Origin: Bacillus sp. (in: firmicutes) | GTDB lineage: Bacteria > Bacillota > Bacilli > Bacillales > Cytobacillaceae | Assembly: GCA_031179905.1 (NCBI GenBank) | Contig: JAPSHL010000009.1 | Location: 1 to 36,874, forward strand | Direction: 5' to 3' | DNA length: 36,874 nucleotides | In this document: piece after piece, positions 24,356 to 31,751 of the stretch | Layout of the letters: each line of letters opens with the position of its first letter | Numbering within the stretch: the first letter of the stretch is position 1 | Notes under the pieces: model-generated | What the model was told of the DNA's origin: nothing | Database searches by the model: none | What the model saw: only the letters and a program-made list of their open reading frames with translations | Position numbers and translations under genes: made by a program

Positions 24356-24383
24356 GGAGGTGCATGCATGCACCTCCTCTTTT
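24356..24383 (+). terminator. Terminator after the RsgA-like gene, perfect palindrome
   Basis: A 22-nt perfect palindrome (24356-24377; arms GGAGGTGCATG and CATGCACCTCC) is followed by TCTTTT. Confidence 0.85.
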
Positions 24384-24517
24384 ACTGTAATAAAGGAATT
24401 GGGAAGCCTCCTTTTTTGCTTTCTTAGGCAATTTTGTTTAAGCTAGATAAAAGAAGTGTTGTTATACTCCCATTAGGGAATGGAAATAAACATATTTATG
24501 GAATAGAGGTGTATCGT

Positions 24518-25057
24518 ATGGAAAAGCATTATGAAAAAGCAACATTTGCCGGCGGCTGTTTCTGGTGTATGGTGAAACCGTTTGATCAGCAGCCTGGAAT
24601 CATTTCTGTCGTTTCCGGCTATACTGGCGGACATAAGGAAAACCCTTCTTATAAGGAGGTCTGTTCGGAAACAACAGGTCATTATGAGGCAGTCCAGATT
24701 ACATTCGATCCCGAACTGTTTCCTTACGAAAAACTGCTAGATGTATATTGGCAGCAAATTGATCCAACAGACCCAGGCGGCCAGTTTTTCGACCGGGGAC
24801 AATCCTATCAAACAGCTATTTTTTATTATAATGAAGAACAGAAAAAACTTGCAGAGCAGTCAAAAAAAGCATTAGGAGAGAGCGGCAAGTTTAACAAGCC
24901 CATTGCAACTAAGATACTTCCAGCATCTGTATTTTATGATGCGGAGGATTATCATCAAGATTACTACAAAAAAAATTCCTTGCATTATAATGCCTATCAT
25001 GTAGGCTCTGGGAGAGCTGCTTTTATTAAAAACAACTGGGGGGAAAAGCATGAATAA
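24518..25057 (+). CDS. msrA: Peptide methionine sulfoxide reductase A
   Basis: This 179-residue protein has the catalytic GGCFWC motif, Cys14 being the nucleophile, followed by GYTGG and the conserved EDYHQDYY near the C terminus. It reduces methionine-S-sulfoxide in proteins. The start is ATG 24518 with AGAGGTG six bases upstream. The longer upstream frame from 24434 has no ribosome binding site and lacks family similarity. It overlaps msrB by eight bases, so both stereospecific reductases are made together, as in the B. subtilis msrA-msrB pair. Confidence 0.97.
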   Translation: MEKHYEKATFAGGCFWCMVKPFDQQPGIISVVSGYTGGHKENPSYKEVCSETTGHYEAVQITFDPELFPYEKLLDVYWQQIDPTDPGGQFFDRGQSYQTAIFYYNEEQKKLAEQSKKALGESGKFNKPIATKILPASVFYDAEDYHQDYYKKNSLHYNAYHVGSGRAAFIKNNWGEKHE

Positions 25058-25481
25058 AAAAGAATTAAAAGAAAAACTGACACCGATTCAATATGAAGTA
25101 ACACAAAATAATGGAACAGAGCCGCCTTTCCACAATGAGTATTGGAATGAATTCGCCGACGGCATTTATGTAGATATTATATCTGGTAAGCCTTTGTTCA
25201 GCTCATTGGATAAATATGATGCAGGTTGCGGCTGGCCTAGTTTCACTAAACCGATCTCAGAAGAGGATCTTGTAGAAAATACCGATACAAGCCATTTTAT
25301 GGTCAGAACGGAAGTTCGCACAAAGGAATCTGATTCCCATCTTGGTCACGTATTTAATGATGGGCCTGAGCCAACCGGTTTAAGATACTGCATGAACTCT
25401 GCTTCCCTGCGATTCATCAGAAAAGAGGATTTAGAATCTGAAGGGTACGGGAAATATAAAGTATTGTTTGACGAAGATTAA
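25050..25481 (+). CDS. msrB: Peptide methionine sulfoxide reductase B
   Basis: This 143-residue protein, the same length as B. subtilis MsrB, has [11 protein letters not shown] (residues 59-69), the [19 protein letters not shown] segment with catalytic Cys114, and NSASLRFI. The zinc-binding CxxC pairs seen in many MsrB proteins are absent, so it is the metal-free form. It reduces methionine-R-sulfoxide and complements MsrA. GGGGGG in the msrA end acts as ribosome binding site for the overlapping start. A strong terminator follows. Confidence 0.97.
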   Translation: MNKKELKEKLTPIQYEVTQNNGTEPPFHNEYWNEFADGIYVDIISGKPLFSSLDKYDAGCGWPSFTKPISEEDLVENTDTSHFMVRTEVRTKESDSHLGHVFNDGPEPTGLRYCMNSASLRFIRKEDLESEGYGKYKVLFDED

Positions 25482-25490
25482 TCTGTATGT

Positions 25491-25527
25491 AAAAAGGCAA
25501 TCCGTTACAATGGATTGCCTTTTTTTG
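25491..25527. terminator. Bidirectional terminator after msrB
   Basis: AAAAAGGCAATCC and GGATTGCCTTTTT pair around an eight-base loop, with T7 on the right, and serve the converging SGNH gene as well. Confidence 0.9.
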
Positions 25528-25538
25528 TGTTAGCCTGG

Positions 25539-26627
25539 TTACTTGTCTTGAACGATGACAGAGGAAATTTGCACTCTGTGATAACCAGATCTGTTGTGGG
25601 ACGAAGCTTTACCTGCTGAGCGAAAGGTCACGGTATGTGTTCTGTCCGGCAGTCCTCCGGCAATATACACAGACCTTGGTTTTTCAAATGGCCACCATGT
25701 AGACATACTTGTTACAAACTCATCATCTATATAGACATCAACCAATCCGCCATGAGGGCTTCGTAAGACATTTGCACCAAGATATGTGCCCTTAAAGGTA
25801 AATTCAAGGGCAGCTCCCTTGCCGTCAGTGGTATAATATCCTTTTCTTTTAATATATGAGCTGTCTTTATATGTATAATCATTTTTTGTTACCATATTGA
25901 TTGCTTTTGCAGCATAATCTTTCATTGGAAGATCTGTACTCTCTTCGTACTGCTGTATCCTTTTATCCAAATACTGATAAATATAATCAGCATACAGACG
26001 ATAGCCTTTGTCATTTGGATGAACGAGATCTTTTGTTAAATCTTCTGTACTTTTTCCTGATTTCCTAAATGGAACTCTCATATCGAGGTTTGTTGTATGA
26101 TACTCCTCAGACAGTTTTGCGATTGTGTCAGCAAAATTTTCGTTATCTAAACTGCTTTCCGTAAGTGTAATGATCTCTGCGTTTGGATATTTCCCTTTAA
26201 CTTGAAGAAGAAGTTGGCTGTAAAAAGTATAAAAAATTTCCTTGGACATGTATTTCCGGTCATTTTCTCCAAAGACTATAAACACCAGGTCAATATCTTG
26301 GATGTTGGAATTCATAAATTTATACAAGCCTTCAAAAGCTGTTGCTCCACTTTGGACAATCATGTTCCTTTTTAAAGGAGAATCATATTGGTCGTATATT
26401 GTCTGTTCAAGCAAATAGAACCATTTAGTCTGATCCTTGCTCGCACCAGATCCTCTCCCAATGCTGTCCCCGATAACAAGATAAGAGACTGGTTCACTTG
26501 TTTTTATTTTGTCGTATACATTTTTGGAAGTGGAACTTGTCTTACCAGGATGATAGAGGCAATACAGCAAAAAGAAAGCTATCCCAAACACACCGGTGAT
26601 TACTAGAATAAAAGTTTTGTTTTTCAT
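25539..26627 (-). CDS. Membrane-anchored SGNH/GDSL hydrolase with C-terminal beta domain
   Basis: This 362-residue protein has an N-terminal hydrophobic segment (about 5-25, anchor or signal), then an SGNH hydrolase domain with VIGDSIGRG (Ser55), VFGENDRK and the catalytic DLVHPND. The C-terminal 120 residues form a beta-rich, aromatic module (GAALEFTFKGTYLGANVLR, DVYIDDEFV, HTVTFRSAGK) like those binding carbohydrate in cell-wall or polysaccharide esterases. A surface deacetylase/esterase role is likely, but the substrate is unknown. The ribosome binding site is poor (GGGG 16 bases upstream of the ATG), which may mean weak translation. Confidence 0.87.
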   Translation of the reverse strand: MKNKTFILVITGVFGIAFFLLYCLYHPGKTSSTSKNVYDKIKTSEPVSYLVIGDSIGRGSGASKDQTKWFYLLEQTIYDQYDSPLKRNMIVQSGATAFEGLYKFMNSNIQDIDLVFIVFGENDRKYMSKEIFYTFYSQLLLQVKGKYPNAEIITLTESSLDNENFADTIAKLSEEYHTTNLDMRVPFRKSGKSTEDLTKDLVHPNDKGYRLYADYIYQYLDKRIQQYEESTDLPMKDYAAKAINMVTKNDYTYKDSSYIKRKGYYTTDGKGAALEFTFKGTYLGANVLRSPHGGLVDVYIDDEFVTSMSTWWPFEKPRSVYIAGGLPDRTHTVTFRSAGKASSHNRSGYHRVQISSVIVQDK

Positions 26628-26774
26628 AGGATAATGGTTATTTCCCCGCTTTCTGTTTGTTGCATGGTATATTATATCCTACCTTAACTGCTTTAAACAT
26701 CAATGTAAGCTGAAAAGAGGATGGTAGAGATTGGAAGTCCTTGAGTAGGTGAATAATGCTTGCACCATTATTTC

Positions 26775-26802
26775 TTGTTATGTATAGTATACGGTATATT
26801 AT
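26775..26802 (+). promoter_or_regulatory. SigA-type promoter for yozE
   Basis: TTGTTA (26775-26780), a 16-bp spacer and TATTAT (26797-26802) lie 22 bp before the ATG. Confidence 0.45.
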
Positions 26803-26823
26803 TTCGGATAAGGAAGAGGAACG

Positions 26824-27060
26824 ATGACTAAATCTTTTTATCATTTTTTAATGAAATTCCGCCATCCCCAGCCAAAGGATGACATAAGTAAATTTGCGAA
26901 TAATGCTTATTTAGACCACAGCTTTCCAAAAAACAGCTATGATTATGACGAAGTCAGCAATTATTTAGAACTTAATGGTCATTATTTGGACAGTATGAGA
27001 ATATTTGATGAAGCATGGGAAACCTATTTATTCCAAGAAGAAAAGGAAATGCGTTATTAG
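26824..27060 (+). CDS. yozE: YozE family protein (UPF0346)
   Basis: This 78-residue acidic helical protein matches YozE closely in pattern: SFYHFLMKFRHPQPKDDIS, FANNAYLDHSFPK, then NYLELNGHYL and FDEAWETY. It has no signal or membrane segment. The family adopts a small helical-bundle fold and has no firmly known role. AAGGAAGAGG precedes the ATG. The stop codon runs directly into its terminator. Confidence 0.95.
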   Translation: MTKSFYHFLMKFRHPQPKDDISKFANNAYLDHSFPKNSYDYDEVSNYLELNGHYLDSMRIFDEAWETYLFQEEKEMRY

Positions 27061-27091
27061 CATTTTGCAGTTTTTGCAAAATGCTTTTTTT
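27059..27091 (+). terminator. Terminator after yozE, overlapping its stop codon
   Basis: AGCATTTTGCA (27059-27069) and TGCAAAATGCT (27075-27085) form an 11-bp stem, then T-run to 27091. The 5' arm begins in the TAG stop. Confidence 0.92.
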
Positions 27092-27445
27092 GTTCTTTTT
27101 CAAGCATTTACGGTTTCCATTAAAGTGTATTCTAAAATAGTTTGTCAGCTACATATATTGGATTAACAAACGTTCATTCCCCGTATAAATGCTGAAATTA
27201 GAAAAAAACAAAATGAAAAAGAGATTGAGCATTGGCGATTGGTAAGGGAGATGCATATATTATCTCAGATAAGAAAAACAGCGACAAAAAAAAGGATGAA
27301 GATGAGATGTGGATTTATGGAAGGATAGATACTTATTAAATCCCCCGCTTTATTAGTTCAAGTCTTTAAGCATGACTGTGGGGGAAAGGGTACTGCTTAA
27401 TGTGGACCGGATATCGCACAATCTGTTTAGAGAGGACTTTTTACT
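27092..27445. other. Gene-free gap with a GC-capped hairpin before the YodN-like gene
   Basis: No ORF with a credible ribosome binding site is visible in this 350-bp gap. CCCCCGC (27342-27348) can pair with GTGGGGG (27378-27384), with AGT/ACT further inside, giving a hairpin about 60 nt before the next start. It has no T-run, so it looks like a leader structure rather than a terminator. Confidence 0.5.
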
Positions 27446-28141
27446 ATGGGAAACCGAAAAAAACCGAAGTTTAAAATTGGCGATACTGTTGTTATCACCA
27501 TTTATGGTACAGTCGGAAAAATCACAGATGTGAAGTGGCTCGATGACATGCATGTCTATGAAGTGAATAAAAGCGAAGGACTATATTTGGAATCCAGTCT
27601 GCAAATGCTGTCAGAATTCGAAGGAGAGCTGATGGATACAGAGAAAATAGACATTGAATATCGCTATTTTATAGGTGACCTTGTCAAAGTGAAAGGCTAT
27701 GGCTCCAATCTTTTTAAAATCATGGGTTTTCGAACTGAAATTTGGCGCTATAAATCAGATGCATGGGAAGATGTTATTTATGAACTGTCAAGAGTAAGCG
27801 ATGGAGAATGGCTCGAGGCAGGGGAAGAGGAACTCACCTTAGTGGCTGACGCCGAAAACGCTGACAGCTTTATCCAAAAGTTGGGTCTCTTATATATAAT
27901 GGATAAGAAAAAGAAACCTGTCAATTTACAAAAAACAAACAGCTCTTACCGTAAGTCGGAAAAAGAGCTGTTAGAAAGTACGAATGAAAAAAAAGAAGTA
28001 ATTGATGGTCTGCTTGATATATATAATGACTATCAGTTATTGTATGAAATGTTTAAAGATCAAGAGTATGAGCTTGCGATGAGACTGACAATAAGAAAAC
28101 TGAAACAGTTAAGCAGCAAGGATGATAAGCAAAAGCTGTAA
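27446..28141 (+). CDS. yodN: YodN-like protein with KOW-like repeats and IDEAL-type C terminus
   Basis: This 231-residue soluble protein has two small beta units, KFKIGDTVVITIYGTVGKITDV (residues 8-29) and YFIGDLVKVKGYGSNLFKIMGF, that look like KOW/SH3-type barrels. An acidic middle and a lysine-rich linker follow. The C-terminal helix (NDYQLLYEMFKDQEYELAMR) resembles the IDEAL domain of Bacillus regulatory proteins. The assignment to YodN is from pattern memory and is supported by the next conserved gene being yozD, as in B. subtilis. Function unknown. AGAGGA about ten bases upstream is the ribosome binding site. Confidence 0.75.
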   Translation: MGNRKKPKFKIGDTVVITIYGTVGKITDVKWLDDMHVYEVNKSEGLYLESSLQMLSEFEGELMDTEKIDIEYRYFIGDLVKVKGYGSNLFKIMGFRTEIWRYKSDAWEDVIYELSRVSDGEWLEAGEEELTLVADAENADSFIQKLGLLYIMDKKKKPVNLQKTNSSYRKSEKELLESTNEKKEVIDGLLDIYNDYQLLYEMFKDQEYELAMRLTIRKLKQLSSKDDKQKL

Positions 28142-28152
28142 ATAACTATTTA

Positions 28153-28305
28153 TCACAGCATGATATAGAGAAAGTATGGGATGCAGCCGAACAGCACAAG
28201 TGAGAACAACAGGTGAAGCCCTTTGTCAAAAATTATCAAAACACTGCTGTTCTCTTCATTTACATCTTCTTTAAGAGCGGCGACTAAATGCTGGAACTTA
28301 TTCAA
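28153..28305 (-). CDS. Small membrane protein, unrecognised (50 aa)
   Basis: TTG 28305 has AGGGGGAA eight bases upstream and opens a 50-residue protein with an acidic amphipathic first half (KFQHLVAALKEDVNEEN) and a C-terminal membrane helix (LHLLFSLVLFGCIPYFLYIML). The frame extends upstream to 28368 but without a ribosome binding site. No family is recognised. It is convergent with the YodN-like gene. The strong ribosome binding site and protein-like composition make it plausible but unproven. Confidence 0.45.
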   Translation of the reverse strand: MNKFQHLVAALKEDVNEENSSVLIIFDKGLHLLFSLVLFGCIPYFLYIML

Positions 28306-28487
28306 TGTATTTTTCCCCCTATAATCTCTTTTAGTATGATTAATGTTATAAGTAATAAATATGAGCATGGCCCTCTAAACATGTCTCTTTTCCTTGTAAA
28401 ATAATTTAATTTATCGGATAATTTGTACAAATGCTTTGCATTTTTTGGTCATTGTCACATATATTCTTACAAAAGGGGGCGATATGC

Positions 28488-28658
28488 TTGAAAGAGATTG
28501 ACGTAATAATAGATACGGAGGAAATTGCTGAGTTTTTCTTTCGTGAGCTATTAAAAAGGGGATACGTTCCCACAGAAGATGAAATGGAAGAATTAGCTGA
28601 CATAACTTTTGAATATCTTCTTGAAAAATGCATTATTGATGAGGAATTGGATGAATAG
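28488..28658 (+). CDS. yozD: YozD family protein (56 aa)
   Basis: The start is TTG 28488, eight bases after GGGGG (28475-28479). The ATG at 28484 is out of frame and stops at once. The 56-residue acidic protein (MKEIDVIIDTEEIAEFF, then RGYVPTEDEMEELADITFEY, ending CIIDEELDE) matches B. subtilis YozD almost throughout. It is soluble and helical, with unknown function. It lies downstream of the YodN-like gene, as in B. subtilis, and ends before a terminator. Confidence 0.92.
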   Translation: MKEIDVIIDTEEIAEFFFRELLKRGYVPTEDEMEELADITFEYLLEKCIIDEELDE

Positions 28659-28716
28659 CTTGCAATGTAAGTTTGGAAAAAAACAGTTTAAAATATAAAG
28701 ATATTTTATGGTGCAG

Positions 28717-28746
28717 ATGGCAGGAGAATATCTCTTGCCATTTTTT
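28717..28746 (+). terminator. Terminator after yozD
   Basis: ATGGCAGGAGA and TCTCTTGCCAT form an 11-bp stem with one G.T pair and an ATA loop, then T5. Confidence 0.85.
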
Positions 28747-28767
28747 ATATAGTTTTTTCTGTAATAC

Positions 28768-28793
28768 TGAAACTTTTTTGTTTCCTTTCCGTA
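28768..28793 (+). promoter_or_regulatory. Consensus-perfect ECF sigma (SigW-type) promoter for spo0M
   Basis: TGAAAC (28768-28773), exactly 16 bp, then CGTA (28790-28793) lies 47 bp before the spo0M ATG. B. subtilis spo0M is a known SigW-dependent gene, so this agrees with established regulation. Confidence 0.85.
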
Positions 28794-28840
28794 AATCAGT
28801 ACAACAAAACCATTTAGTAATAGCGGGAGGAAATATTATC

Positions 28841-29614
28841 ATGTCTATATTTAAAAAAGCGCTGGCAAGTGTTGGTGTAGGAGCAGCTAAAATTGATGCG
28901 GTGCTGCAAAAAACCGATTATGTGCCAGGTGAACTACTAGAGGGAGAAATAAATATCACAGGAGGCAATGTTACTCAAAAAATTGACGCTATTTATGTCA
29001 GATTGTATACGCAATACGAAATTGAAAGAGACGATAAAAAGGAAACCCAGACGGCGTTGATTGGAGAATTCCCTGCAGCGGGCGCCTTTGCAATTGATGC
29101 AAAAGAAAAAAAGGTAATCCCATTCTCGAGTGTGCTTCCATATGATATTCCGTTTACGATAGGCAGAACAAAAGTGTGGATATCGACAGGACTTGATATA
29201 AAACAAGCTATTGACCCAAACGATGTCGACTATATTAATATCGTTCCGTCTCCATTCACTAGAAGAGTGTTCCAAGTTTTTGAGGAGTTAGGTTTTCATA
29301 TGAAAAGCGGCGGCTGTAAAGAGGCAGGAAAGGCTCATAATAGGAGACTTCCCTTTGTCCAGGAATTTGAATTTGTTCCTGTTTCCGGTCCTTTTAGAGG
29401 AAAGCTGGATGAAGTCGAATTAGTAATGTTGTCAGCTGCTGAAAATGAGCTGCATGTTATGCTTCAGATTGACAGGAAACAAAGAGGACTATCTGGATGG
29501 TTCTCTGAGGCTTTAGATCTGGATGAAAGCTATGTCTCCCTGCGCATTCAAAAGCATGACCTTGCAGATTTAAAAGTAAAACTCTCTTCCTTAATCAGCA
29601 AATATGCTGGCTAA
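28841..29614 (+). CDS. spo0M: Sporulation-control protein Spo0M (arrestin-like fold)
   Basis: This 257-residue protein starts MSIFKKALASVGVGAAKID and continues with alternating beta strands (DYVPGELLEGEINITGG, KIDAIYVRLYTQYEIE), the arrestin-like Spo0M family pattern. The length is close to the B. subtilis protein. It is cytosolic and influences the phosphorelay and cell-cycle events of sporulation by an incompletely known mechanism. ATG 28841 follows GGGAGG (28825-28830). Upstream frame extension crosses the ECF promoter and is rejected. It is closed by a strong terminator. Confidence 0.95.
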   Translation: MSIFKKALASVGVGAAKIDAVLQKTDYVPGELLEGEINITGGNVTQKIDAIYVRLYTQYEIERDDKKETQTALIGEFPAAGAFAIDAKEKKVIPFSSVLPYDIPFTIGRTKVWISTGLDIKQAIDPNDVDYINIVPSPFTRRVFQVFEELGFHMKSGGCKEAGKAHNRRLPFVQEFEFVPVSGPFRGKLDEVELVMLSAAENELHVMLQIDRKQRGLSGWFSEALDLDESYVSLRIQKHDLADLKVKLSSLISKYAG

Positions 29615-29659
29615 AAAAATGCGGGTGTGGTCATTTTAGAGCACACCCGCATTTTTTTT
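29613..29659. terminator. Bidirectional terminator between spo0M and the 41-aa ORF
   Basis: ATGCGGGTGTG and CACACCCGCAT form a perfect 11-bp stem, flanked by A7 and T8. Confidence 0.93.
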
Positions 29660-29783
29660 AATTCTTTCTTTCCTTAGCAGACATTTCCTTGCCATGTGCT
29701 TCGTGTTCGGCAATAATGGCCTCTTTAGGTATATGATTATTCTTTTTAGGAGAGTTAATTCGATTTCGATGCTTTTTTCCCAT
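29658..29783 (-). CDS. Small basic protein (41 aa), unrecognised
   Basis: ATG 29783 is preceded by AAGGAGAT about eleven bases upstream. The 41-residue product begins MGKKHRNRINSPKKNN and continues into EAIIAEHEAHGKEMSAKERK, a very basic start followed by a charged helix. It resembles the tiny lysine-rich proteins common in spore formers, but I cannot name the family. Its stop falls on the edge of a terminator that works in its direction too, which supports a real gene. It is convergent with spo0M. Confidence 0.6.
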   Translation of the reverse strand: MGKKHRNRINSPKKNNHIPKEAIIAEHEAHGKEMSAKERKN

Positions 29784-29907
29784 AATATAAAAAATCTCCT
29801 TCATCTACTGATTTTTTAAGATACCTCTGCATGTAGCATGTTTTCCTAAACTTGAGGAAAAACTAAAGTTAGTATTGCCGTTTAAAGTTTTGTTATCCTG
29901 CAATTAA

Positions 29908-29936
29908 TTGTATTTATCCTAAATCTAGAATATGAT
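29908..29936 (+). promoter_or_regulatory. SigA-type promoter for deoD, flanked by a 9-bp inverted repeat
   Basis: TTGTAT (29908-29913), a 17-bp spacer and TATGAT (29931-29936). TATCCTAAA (29915-29923) and TTTAGGATA (29955-29963) form a perfect inverted repeat bracketing the -10 and start region. Confidence 0.55.
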
Positions 29937-30022
29937 ATAGTACAAATAGGATTGTTTAGGATATGGAAATGATTCCTAATATTTTTTTAATAGACATGTT
30001 TTTATTAATGGAGGTACTAAAA

Positions 30023-30724
30023 ATGAGTGTACATATTGGAGCAAAAGAAAACGAAATCGCAGAAACGGTACTCCTTCCAGGAGATCCTTTGAGAGCAAAG
30101 TATATCGCTGAGAACTTCTTGGAAAATGCGGTATGTTATAACGAAGTAAGAAATATGTTTGGATATACTGGTACATATAAAGGAAAAAGAATTTCTGTTC
30201 AAGGAACAGGAATGGGAGTTCCTTCTATCGCTATTTATGTAAACGAATTGATGACAAGCTATAATGTTCAAAATTTAATTAGAGTCGGAACTTGCGGAGC
30301 TATCCAGCAGGATGTTAAGGTCCGTGACGTTATATTGGCTATGAGTGCTTCTACTGATTCGCAAATGAACCGTATTACTTTCGGAGGCGTTGACTATGCA
30401 CCTACAGCAAATTTTGACTTGCTTAAGAAGGCATATGATGCAGGCGTTGAAAAGGGCCTTTCACTTAAGGTCGGAAATGTTTTTACGGCAGATATGTTCT
30501 ATAATGACAATTCAGAGCTGGAAAAATGGGCTAAGTATCAAATATTAGCGATTGAAATGGAATCAGCAGCGCTTTATACATTAGCTGCTAAATTCAACCG
30601 CAATGCATTGTCTGTATTAACTGTAAGTGACCATATACTAACAGGAGAAGAAACGACAGCAGCAGAGAGACAGTCTACTTTCAACGAAATGATTGAAGTG
30701 GCACTCGAAGCTGCAATTAAATAA
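30023..30724 (+). CDS. deoD: Purine nucleoside phosphorylase, DeoD type
   Basis: This 233-residue protein has the hexameric-type PNP motifs: phosphate site [34 protein letters not shown], and the substrate site [13 protein letters not shown] followed by SDHILTGE. It phosphorolyses purine (deoxy)nucleosides for salvage in the cytosol. ATG 30023 has GGAGG (30010-30014) upstream. The in-frame ATG at 29963 overlaps the promoter dyad and is rejected. yodJ follows after 35 bp with no terminator and is probably co-transcribed, as in B. subtilis. Confidence 0.97.
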   Translation: MSVHIGAKENEIAETVLLPGDPLRAKYIAENFLENAVCYNEVRNMFGYTGTYKGKRISVQGTGMGVPSIAIYVNELMTSYNVQNLIRVGTCGAIQQDVKVRDVILAMSASTDSQMNRITFGGVDYAPTANFDLLKKAYDAGVEKGLSLKVGNVFTADMFYNDNSELEKWAKYQILAIEMESAALYTLAAKFNRNALSVLTVSDHILTGEETTAAERQSTFNEMIEVALEAAIK

Positions 30725-30759
30725 TTAATAGGAAACAAAAGTGTAGTATGGGGTGGAGA

Positions 30760-31626
30760 ATGAAAAAACTAGCGCTGCTGCTGTTGCTTGCTGTCCTTTT
30801 GACAGGGTGCAGCAAACTGGATGGCATTACAGATCATATTCCCTTCTTAAATAAGGAGAAGGATTCGGAAGAAACCGCGGGGGATGGGGAAGAAAACACA
30901 GAGCAATCAAATGAAGGCGGAAATGCAGACAGCACTCAAAAAGAAAGCTCGGAAAGTGAAGGTCCAGAAGAGCAAGTTCCTTGGACTCTGGAGTCAGCGT
31001 TTTTCAATGACATTAAAGTTGTGGACGGCCGCAACATAATCCAAAATCCAACGAATACCGTCTCACTTGTCAATAAGGAGTTTGGATTACCTGATGGATA
31101 TACTCCTGAAGATATGGTTAGGCCAAATGTTCTGTTTTCCTTCGGAGATCAAGATATTGAAAAAAGTTATTTGAGAAAAGAGGCAGCATCTGCATTGGAA
31201 GAAATGTTTAACGCTGCAAAAAAAGACGGTGTCATTCTGTATGCAGTGTCAGGATATCGATCCTACGACCGTCAGTCCGTTCTGTTTAATGCAGAGGTTG
31301 ATAAGGTCGGAGAAAAAAAAGCAGAGGAAGCGGTCGCATATCCAGGGAACAGCGAGCACCAGACAGGGCTAGCAATGGATATATCTTCTGAAAGTGCCGA
31401 TTTCCTGCTCACTGAAGATTTTAAAGACACGAAGGAAGGTAAATGGCTCCATGATAAAGCCTACCTTTACGGATTTATCCTTCGCTATCCGAAAGGAAAA
31501 GAGGATATCACCAAATATAAATTTGAGCCGTGGCATTACCGGTATGTCGGCAAAAAATCAGCAAAGGATATCTTTGAAAACAATTGGACATTAGAAGAAT
31601 ATTTTGAACAAGTTAGAAAAATCTAA
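30760..31626 (+). CDS. yodJ: Lipoprotein VanY-family carboxypeptidase (YodJ/LdcB-like)
   Basis: This 288-residue protein has a lipoprotein signal with LLTGC (Cys17), a long acidic, serine-rich linker (about 28-75), and a VanY/LdcB zinc carboxypeptidase domain. SGYRSYDRQ, SEHQTGLAMDI (zinc His and Asp) and EPWHYRYVG (last His) supply the active site. It trims peptidoglycan stem peptides at the outer face of the membrane. B. subtilis YodJ, an LdcB-type L,D-carboxypeptidase, is the counterpart by position. GGGGTGGAG precedes ATG 30760. Confidence 0.93.
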   Translation: MKKLALLLLLAVLLTGCSKLDGITDHIPFLNKEKDSEETAGDGEENTEQSNEGGNADSTQKESSESEGPEEQVPWTLESAFFNDIKVVDGRNIIQNPTNTVSLVNKEFGLPDGYTPEDMVRPNVLFSFGDQDIEKSYLRKEAASALEEMFNAAKKDGVILYAVSGYRSYDRQSVLFNAEVDKVGEKKAEEAVAYPGNSEHQTGLAMDISSESADFLLTEDFKDTKEGKWLHDKAYLYGFILRYPKGKEDITKYKFEPWHYRYVGKKSAKDIFENNWTLEEYFEQVRKI

Positions 31627-31751
31627 GATAAGATGATTGTTCAAAATTTATTCATAATTATGTCATAAATTATCCCAATTTTTTTGATACTGTTGATTAT
31701 AAAAGGCATGTATCGCGGATGCCTAAAGGGCAAATGAAAGTGGTGAATTAT

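Noticed and set aside
27213..27330. Short ORFs (10 and 25 codons) before the YodN-like gene
   Set aside because: Their ribosome binding sites are absent or directly abut the start codon, and the peptides show no recognisable composition.
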